Below are positions 31,295 to 35,464 of a stretch of 35,464 bases of DNA, piece by piece; the stretch's first letter is position 1; each line of letters starts with the position of its first letter. The stretch spans positions 1 through 35,464 of the IMG/VR virus record IMGVR_UViG_3300037189_015808; one strand, 5' to 3'. A program made the translations under genes and the position numbers. The stretch is from a virus. The notes beneath the pieces were generated by a model that worked only from the letters and a program-made list of their open reading frames with translations, was not told where the DNA came from and searched no databases.

Positions 31295-31794
31295 GGCTGG
31301 GCCTCCAGCACCACCCTAGTAGCCGGCGATGCGTCGATCAGCTGCAGCACTAACGCGCCATAGCGTGACCACCATTCCGTTGCATTGCTATCCATCGCAG
31401 CGATCCATCGTAGGTCGGCAGTACGCCACTTTTCAATGGCGTGTTGCTGGCAGCCGATAGCCAGCACATCGGCGGACCATGTAACCGCCCATGTATCAAA
31501 TTGCGCAGATTTAATCTCGCGCATGTTGCCAATGGCCCCGCGCAGGTCGGCCCCGCGCAGGTTGGCCCCGCGCAGGTCGACGTCGTGCAGGTTGGCCCCG
31601 CTCAGGTTGGCCCCGCGCAGGTCGACGTCGCGCAGGTTGGCCCCGCGCAGGTTGGCCCCGCTCAGGTTGGCCCCGCTCAGGTTGGCCCCGCGCAGGTTGG
31701 CCCCGCTCAGGTTGGCGTCGAGGAATTCAATCCGCTTGCCGCCATCGCCGCGGCACCATGATGCGTGCTGCTGGAGCTGTTCGGGTGTAATCAC
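31291..31794 (-). CDS. Pentapeptide-repeat protein
   Basis: 167 residues from GTG 31794. Residues 26-88 are about thirteen pentapeptides of the A-N/D-L-x-x type ([15 protein letters not shown]), giving a right-handed quadrilateral beta-helix. The remaining C-terminal 75 residues ([31 protein letters not shown]) form a distinct domain with aromatic residues that I do not recognise. Pentapeptide proteins are frequent in cyanobacteria. Some mimic DNA and protect gyrase, others are scaffolds. In an early phage operon with SSB and nucleases, DNA mimicry is a reasonable guess but unproven. Confidence 0.85.
   Translation of the reverse strand: MITPEQLQQHASWCRGDGGKRIEFLDANLSGANLRGANLSGANLSGANLRGANLRDVDLRGANLSGANLHDVDLRGANLRGADLRGAIGNMREIKSAQFDTWAVTWSADVLAIGCQQHAIEKWRTADLRWIAAMDSNATEWWSRYGALVLQLIDASPATRVVLEAQP
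31531..31719. repeat. 15-bp repeats coding the pentapeptide helix
   Basis: About thirteen 15-bp units of the type CGCAGGTTGGCCCCG (plus strand), in two interleaved variants (with GACGTCG instead of GGCCCCG). They encode the ANLRG/VDLRG units; not a CRISPR array. Confidence 0.85.
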
Positions 31795-32069
31795 GCCTCC
31801 ACCTCCGTCACCTTCCGGCGCAGGGTCTGGAGCGACGTGGCGTTCAGGCCGGCACCGTCGAGGGACTGCAACTGATCGGCGATCAGCAGCAGGATCCGTT
31901 CGCGTTCGCGCTCGGCGCCGATGCCAATGCCGATCTCCAGTACAGGCGGGCAGATTTCCTCTGCTGCCTGTGCCAGTTCTCGCTCTCTCTGATCCAGCTC
32001 AGCCAGCCGCAGCTCTGCCTGGATCTCCAGGCAGTCGACGGTCTGGCGCAGGGCGGTGAGGGTTCCCAT
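31791..32069 (-). CDS. Small coiled-coil protein, unknown
   Basis: 92 residues: long helix [20 protein letters not shown], then [25 protein letters not shown] and an end of [13 protein letters not shown]. Classic charged coiled coil that could dimerise. Start overlaps the SSB stop by one base (32069); stop overlaps the next GTG. Could be an SSB-associated or recombination accessory; not recognised. Confidence 0.6.
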   Translation of the reverse strand: MGTLTALRQTVDCLEIQAELRLAELDQRERELAQAAEEICPPVLEIGIGIGAERERERILLLIADQLQSLDGAGLNATSLQTLRRKVTEVEA

Positions 32070-32509
32070 CAGAACGGAACTCCCTCATCGCTAGCGGGGC
32101 CGTTGCCGAGCCAGTTCTGGGTTGGGGCGGGGGCTGGTGTGTTGGTGGGGGCAGCAGCAGGAGGCGAGGCCGGTGACTCACCGCCAAACCCTTGCTCGCT
32201 GTCCTTCTTGCTGCCCAGCAGCTGGAGGCGGTCGACGCGCACAACAGGCTTGGTGCGCTCCTGGCCAGTGGTGCGGTCGGTCCATTTCTCGATGTGACAC
32301 GAGCCGATCACGCCGATCTGCGAGCCCTTGCGCACGTAGTCAGCGGCTACCTGGGCCTGCTTGCCCCAGATTTCCAGGTTGAACCAGTCGGGGTCTTCGT
32401 CCTTTTTCCGATTCACCGCAAGGGTGAGATTGGCCACCATCGTTCCGCTCTCGAAGTAACGGACTTCGGGATCGCGACCGGCGCGGCCTACAAGTGTGAT
32501 GCAATTCAT
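32069..32509 (-). CDS. ssb: Single-stranded DNA-binding protein
   Basis: 146 residues. OB fold at about 1-105: NCITLVGRAGRDPEVRYFESG, ANLTLAVNRK, DWFNLEIWGKQAQVAADYVRKGSQIGVIG, ending KPVVRVDRLQLLGS. The strand order and GR-G-DPE turn are typical of bacterial SSB. A proline-rich linker leads to the acidic tip DEGVPF, the equivalent of the DDDIPF tip that recruits partner proteins. It would coat phage single strands during replication or recombination together with the exonuclease two genes upstream. A perfect AACCGGTT sits in the gap before its start. Confidence 0.93.
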   Translation of the reverse strand: MNCITLVGRAGRDPEVRYFESGTMVANLTLAVNRKKDEDPDWFNLEIWGKQAQVAADYVRKGSQIGVIGSCHIEKWTDRTTGQERTKPVVRVDRLQLLGSKKDSEQGFGGESPASPPAAAPTNTPAPAPTQNWLGNGPASDEGVPF

Positions 32510-32528
32510 GGTGCTGGGGGGGGTAAGA

Positions 32529-32536
32529 AACCGGTT
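32529..32536. promoter_or_regulatory. AACCGGTT palindrome upstream of ssb
   Basis: Eight-base perfect palindrome inside the 42-bp gap between the ssb start (32509) and the end of the preceding gene (32552). It shares AACCG half-sites with the dyads at 22361 and 34906. The 8-mer also occurs once in coding sequence (about 25370), so chance cannot be excluded. Confidence 0.3.
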
Positions 32537-32551
32537 ATGCAGCCCAACAGG

Positions 32552-33196
32552 TCACGGGGACCTGAAGGCGGCAGGCAGGTCGTCAGGGTCTTCGGTGGGC
32601 TCAGTCGTGGCGGCAGGATTGCACTTCGCCACGGTCTCGGCGCTGATGCCCTGCTGAATGATGCGGTCGAGGGTCTGGCGGGGCAGCTGGGCCAAGGCGC
32701 TGGCCTGGCCTTCGCTGACCATTTGGCAGAACGCGGTGATGCCCTCGAACGTCAGGCCAGCCGCTACGCACGCATCAGCGGCCTGCTTTACCGGGTCAAC
32801 CGGTGCGGCCAGCTGGATCGGCTGCACCTTGTAGGGCGAGCGTTTCTGCCGAGTAACGGTCAAGGCGATGGACAGCGGGCTATCGAGGTGCGAGAGGTGC
32901 GAGATGCGAATCCCGCCCACCTTGATACCGCCGTACGACACCTCGGGGTCACGGAATAGCGTTACGCCGCGGCCCACGTACTCGCGAGCATCGGCACCCC
33001 AGGCGGCCACCATGACACGGCGCATGGACTTGCACGGATACCACGGCTTGCCCTGGTCGCCCTCGTAGCTGATCGCTACGGGCTGCTCTGCTGTGCCTGC
33101 TGAGACGCTGGTGATTGTGATGGTCAGCGGGCCGGCAATCAGGTCGTCGGTTGTCAGCTGGTTGGACTTCGCCACCAGCGTTGGTGTCATGTCCAT
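32552..33196 (-). CDS. Exonuclease-associated phage protein, unknown function
   Basis: 214 residues from ATG 33196 (a second ATG two codons later would also do). N-terminal domain: DLIAGPLTITITSVSAG, then QPVAISYEGDQGKPWYPCKSMRRVMVAAWGADAREYVGRGVTLFRDPEV and SYGGIKVGGIRISHLSHL. This beta-rich layout recurs in phage proteins sitting between SSB and a lambda-type exonuclease. The C-terminal half is helical. Its place in the SSB/exonuclease module suggests a role in single-strand annealing or loading of the recombinase. No RecT or Erf signature is apparent, so a new or diverged annealing protein cannot be ruled out. Confidence 0.65.
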   Translation of the reverse strand: MDMTPTLVAKSNQLTTDDLIAGPLTITITSVSAGTAEQPVAISYEGDQGKPWYPCKSMRRVMVAAWGADAREYVGRGVTLFRDPEVSYGGIKVGGIRISHLSHLDSPLSIALTVTRQKRSPYKVQPIQLAAPVDPVKQAADACVAAGLTFEGITAFCQMVSEGQASALAQLPRQTLDRIIQQGISAETVAKCNPAATTEPTEDPDDLPAAFRSP

Positions 33197-33898
33197 TTAG
33201 ATCACAATCTCCTGCTCAGGTTGGATGGGCTCAGTAGCCGGGAACCGTTCGGCGGCTTCCTCGTACAGCAGCATCAGCCGTGCCAGCTGTTCCTCTGCAG
33301 CCTGTGCTGCAAGGACCAGCTGGGCGATCGTGATCTCATCACGCTGCACCCGCTTGATAAACAGCGGCAGCCCCGGCGCGTAGCTGATGAAGTCGGCCCA
33401 TGCGCGACCCGTCACTGCCAGGCCGGTCTGTACTTGCGGGACGTACTCCGGCGGCATTTCGTTGGCCAGCATCGCGGCGAGGTGTTTCTTCTGCCGTGGT
33501 GCTTTGATCTCAATTAGGCCGTCATCGCCCACTAGGCCGTCCGGCGAATATCCCAGCTGAATCCCGCTTATGTGGCGCGTTACAAACCCGCACTCGCGCA
33601 CTTCGCGGCCGGTGTGATCGGCGTACAGGTCGCGAGCGCCTGGTTCCAGTAGGTGGCCGCGTGCCATGTCGTCGTTGTAGAAGGACGGCTCCGACTCGCC
33701 GGTGATCCGCTCGGCCAGCAGTTTGTAGATCGCCGTGCGGCTGGTGTCGTTGTTCGCAGGCTTGCCGGTTGCAGTGGCGAACACCCCAATGGTTGAGGCG
33801 GTGATCACGCCCCTACGCAGCGCGTGCCATTTGTCGGTGCCCTGTTCGATCTCCCAGTGGTACCGGATCTCGGGCGGGGCCTTTGTGGCCTGGACCAT
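33197..33898 (-). CDS. YqaJ-type viral exonuclease (lambda-exo-like)
   Basis: 233 residues when started at ATG 33898; a TTG at 33922 could add eight residues. Hallmarks: QGTDKWHALRRGVITAS near the N-terminus, E85 in the GHLLEPGARDLY helix, D120 in GYSPDGLV and E130-x-K132 in LIEIKAP, the PD-(D/E)XK active site, followed by YVPQVQTGLAVTGRAWADFISYAPG. It degrades one DNA strand 5' to 3', producing a single strand for annealing and recombination. It is first in the leftward operon. Confidence 0.92.
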   Translation of the reverse strand: MVQATKAPPEIRYHWEIEQGTDKWHALRRGVITASTIGVFATATGKPANNDTSRTAIYKLLAERITGESEPSFYNDDMARGHLLEPGARDLYADHTGREVRECGFVTRHISGIQLGYSPDGLVGDDGLIEIKAPRQKKHLAAMLANEMPPEYVPQVQTGLAVTGRAWADFISYAPGLPLFIKRVQRDEITIAQLVLAAQAAEEQLARLMLLYEEAAERFPATEPIQPEQEIVI

Positions 33899-34032
33899 GG
33901 CGGTGATGCGTTGGTTCCGCAACTATAGCCCTAAGGTACCGCTTCTGCACCCCCTAGGCTGCAGAATGTTACCGGGCACACGCGCACACACGCACCCCCC
34001 CCCACTAAAACCGAACAACCGCCATAGACCCC
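33899..34032. other. Non-coding gap between divergent genes, probable early promoter region
   Basis: This stretch separates the leftward exonuclease gene from a rightward small gene. It contains CCCCTAGG-type palindromic fragments, alternating CA (33980-33995), a nine-base C run (33995-34003) and two direct AACCG half-sites (34009-34013, 34017-34021). The start of the largest leftward operon makes a promoter here likely, but no good -35/-10 pair was recognised. Confidence 0.4.
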
Positions 34033-34215
34033 ATGATTCAGGCCCACTGCGCCAATGCCGCCGACGCTGCCCAGCTCTGGCGGATGCTCTGCCACGCCTC
34101 AGATCTGGATTTCCAGCCGGTCGACGTGTACCTAGGGGGTGAGCTGGCCTACCGGATCATCAGGACCGCAGACGGCGATCAGTCAACAGTTCAGCCTGCA
34201 ACTGCGCCGGGGTGA
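34033..34215 (+). CDS. Small protein, unknown, rightward
   Basis: 60 residues: MIQAHCANAADAAQLWRMLC, SDLDFQPVDVYLGGELAYRI, then a short polar tail. Looks like a compact alpha/beta fold. Its last 56 bases overlap the 3' end of the leftward gene at 34160-34900, so it may be shorter in truth, or its end may have been replaced. Only rightward gene in this part. Function unknown. Confidence 0.45.
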   Translation: MIQAHCANAADAAQLWRMLCHASDLDFQPVDVYLGGELAYRIIRTADGDQSTVQPATAPG

Positions 34216-34900
34216 AGGTCTCCAGCCGGCGCACCTGGCGGACCATCTCCGCCAGGGCGGCCAGCTCGCTTTCCAACTCCTTATGGCTCAGCGGCTCGCC
34301 CATCAGCAGTTCCTTCAGCCGCGCCTGCCTCACGTTGCTGCTGGCGGGATAGGCCGCCAGGAACTCTCGCAGCGCCTCACGGGGCCCCCATCCCTGCTCT
34401 GCCGCTAGATCATCCAGCAGATCCACCAGTCGCTCATTGGCCCGTTTCGCCTGGGTCTGGGTGAGGTGGCCGCCGACGTAGGGGAGCTCCAGCCGGCCCA
34501 TCAGCAGGTTGGCGAAGTCGCCCAGGTCGAGGGGGCGTGCCGAATCGGAGGGCTTCGGTAGCCAGATCGTGTCGGCCACCCACTCGGGCCTGATGCCGTG
34601 CTCTGAGTACAGCCCAAACTCGCGGATGGCCTCCCGCTCGCTCTGGGTCTGCCATGTCCAGATGGCCCGGTTGGTTTGGGCCAGTGCATCGAGGTGGCGC
34701 AGGCCGGCGCCTCTGGATTGCTTGGCGTTCTTGATTCGGGAGAAACTGCCCCCGTCGAATCCGGTTGTTTCCCCATAAGCCCAATGAACAAGGCTGGCCA
34801 TCCGGTCCTGACTGAGCCCGTGCGCCAGCCAGTACGTGATGGCCGCGGCCAGCTGTTGCACGCCACGTTCCTGGCGCAGATCGGAGGTTTCTTGTTCCAT
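34160..34900 (-). CDS. Putative DNA-binding regulator
   Basis: 246 residues. Residues about 14-62 (QQLAAAITYWLAHGLSQDRMASLVHWAYGE, then GGSFSRIKNAKQSRGAGLRHLDALAQTNRAIW) can be read as a helix-turn-helix of XRE/Cro type followed by a linker. The rest (about 100-246) is helical, with ANLLMGRLELPYVGGHLTQTQAKRANERLVDLLDDL, a possible dimerisation part. Alone in this interval, directly preceded by two overlapping short dyads (34906-34923), it is the best candidate here for the phage repressor. The call is tentative: the HTH is not a clean match. Confidence 0.5.
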   Translation of the reverse strand: MEQETSDLRQERGVQQLAAAITYWLAHGLSQDRMASLVHWAYGETTGFDGGSFSRIKNAKQSRGAGLRHLDALAQTNRAIWTWQTQSEREAIREFGLYSEHGIRPEWVADTIWLPKPSDSARPLDLGDFANLLMGRLELPYVGGHLTQTQAKRANERLVDLLDDLAAEQGWGPREALREFLAAYPASSNVRQARLKELLMGEPLSHKELESELAALAEMVRQVRRLETFTPAQLQAELLTDRRLRS

Positions 34901-34905
34901 GTCAC

Positions 34906-34923
34906 AACCGTAGCGGTTCCGCT
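34906..34923. promoter_or_regulatory. Overlapping dyads AACCG-TAG-CGGTT and AGCGG-TT-CCGCT upstream of the putative regulator
   Basis: The first dyad is at 34906-34918, the second at 34912-34923, within 30 bases upstream of the ATG at 34900. Their half-site AACCG/CGGTT recurs inverted at 22361-22375. An operator for autoregulation of the downstream gene is the natural reading. Confidence 0.4.
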
Positions 34924-34926
34924 TTA

Positions 34927-35325
34927 CTACCTCCCACGGAGAACCGTATTTGCATCCTCAACGCTGCGGACCACTGCCGCACAACCGCCTGCGCTGGTGA
35001 TGTGGGCCAGGAAGCGGGCCTGCTCAGCGGTCGGCCTGCCCGTGGCTGACTTGACCTCCAGTGCCACGAACTGGGCCAGCCCGTTCACCTGGCGGTAGCC
35101 GATCAGGTCGGAGGATCCGACGCACAGGCCGGCGTGCAGGGGGCGGGCGTTGCGTACCACCACGTCGCCAGGGCGGAGGGTGTGGCCGATGGCCTGCAGG
35201 TTTCCGGCGGTGATCCGCGTTGCCTGGCCCGCCCAGCCGGTGCCCACGTTGTTACGCCACAGCCTGGTGTCGCCAGAGCCGTGGGCCAAAAGGATGCGCT
35301 GCTGGGTGTTGTGCTCGCTGGCCAT
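34927..35325 (-). CDS. VRR-NUC domain nuclease
   Basis: 132 residues. GSSDLIGY (D73), FVALEVKSATGRPTAEQARFL (E90, K92, Q102) and the AGGCAAVVRS ending form the PD-(D/E)XK core of the VRR-NUC family. These small phage nucleases act on branched or flapped DNA and often replace RuvC-like resolvases. Here it would serve replication, recombination or repair. ATG at 35325, preceded by the non-coding right end. The next gene downstream (putative regulator) starts 26 bases after its stop. Confidence 0.9.
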   Translation of the reverse strand: MASEHNTQQRILLAHGSGDTRLWRNNVGTGWAGQATRITAGNLQAIGHTLRPGDVVVRNARPLHAGLCVGSSDLIGYRQVNGLAQFVALEVKSATGRPTAEQARFLAHITSAGGCAAVVRSVEDANTVLRGR

Positions 35326-35464
35326 GGCTGACGGGTGGGGTTCCGGCAGTCAATGGAGGGGAATGTGACATTGCGTTAACTGGTCTGGTGTGGGGGTGGC
35401 ATGGCGTAACGGGTGTGTTAAAGTAAGTACATCGGAGCCGAGAGGTTCCACCGCCACTCGCCAG
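35326..35464. other. Non-coding right end of the window
   Basis: No convincing ORF. It has A/T-richer patches and similar short strings, GCGTTAACTGGT (near 35374), GCGTAACGGGT (near 35405) and GTGTTAAAGT (near 35416), that may be operator repeats. TAAAGT (35419-35424) resembles a rightward -10 without a fitting -35. A rightward gene probably begins beyond the edge. Confidence 0.35.

Noticed and set aside
31531-31719. Regular 15-bp repeats as a regulatory or CRISPR-like array
   Set aside because: They encode canonical pentapeptide repeats on the minus strand.
31385-32059. Rightward ORF of 224 codons
   Set aside because: Antisense to the pentapeptide-repeat and coiled-coil genes, made of repeated RRLAPRR-type units with no protein-like character.
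33981-34003. CA repeat and nine-base C run as a special structure (Z-DNA or slippage switch)
   Set aside because: Short, intergenic and common in high-GC phage DNA; nothing ties it to a function. The C run may include a length error.
1-35464. Diversity-generating retroelement
   Set aside because: No reverse transcriptase motif and no template/variable repeat pair near the fibre gene.
1-35464. Toxin-antitoxin or named defence system
   Set aside because: The RHH-like protein at 30004 has no toxin neighbour, the methylase has no restriction partner, and no other recognised defence gene is visible.

Overview
This 35.5 kb window is part of the genome of a tailed temperate phage or prophage with a long non-contractile (siphovirus-type) tail. 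Its host is probably a unicellular cyanobacterium of the Synechococcus/Cyanobium type. The host inference rests on a phage-borne RpoD-like sigma factor with the cyanobacterial region 1.2 signature (IGRVPLLTPAEEIELG), a large serine recombinase of the type found in cyanobacteria, high GC, and many tiny overlapping genes. No host housekeeping gene, tRNA, rRNA or CRISPR array was seen.

Layout. 1-17080 (rightward): tail morphogenesis. The order is tail-terminator-like end, tail tube, gpG/gpGT assembly chaperones joined by a textbook -1 frameshift site, a 1179-residue tape measure with an embedded M15-peptidase-like motif, tail-tip proteins (gpL/gpK/gpJ positions), further minor tail proteins including a second tube-like protein, and a 1604-residue fibre. 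17083-20749 (rightward): small membrane proteins of lysis type, a two-domain endolysin, an HNH nuclease and a metallophosphoesterase. 20754-22319: a small leftward gene whose start codon shares bases with that of a rightward gene, then the leftward sigma factor. 22320-24945 (rightward): a string of very small unknown genes ending with a zinc-ribbon protein and an apparently truncated ORF. 24839-26155 (leftward): large serine recombinase, followed by a 46-bp inverted repeat that could be its attachment site. 26239-33898 (leftward): about 19 genes, most of them joined by 4-nt or 1-nt stop/start overlaps. Recognisable members are a YqaJ-type exonuclease, a partner protein, SSB, a pentapeptide-repeat protein, a D12-class adenine methylase, an RHH-like protein and a membrane-anchored HTH mini-protein. 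34033-35464: a small rightward gene, a leftward putative regulator, a VRR-NUC nuclease and a non-coding end.

How it fits together. The late block builds the tail and lyses the host. The leftward block looks like an early recombination/replication/DNA-modification operon (exonuclease + SSB + methylase + VRR-NUC). The sigma factor, the putative HTH regulator and a set of AACCG-containing dyads in the control regions suggest a phage-specific transcription programme. The observations I rate most worth following are the sigma factor with a diverged region 4 and a 70-residue tail, the AACCG dyads, a 12-16 bp element repeated at three tail-gene junctions, the candidate attP, and the long chain of coupled mini-genes.
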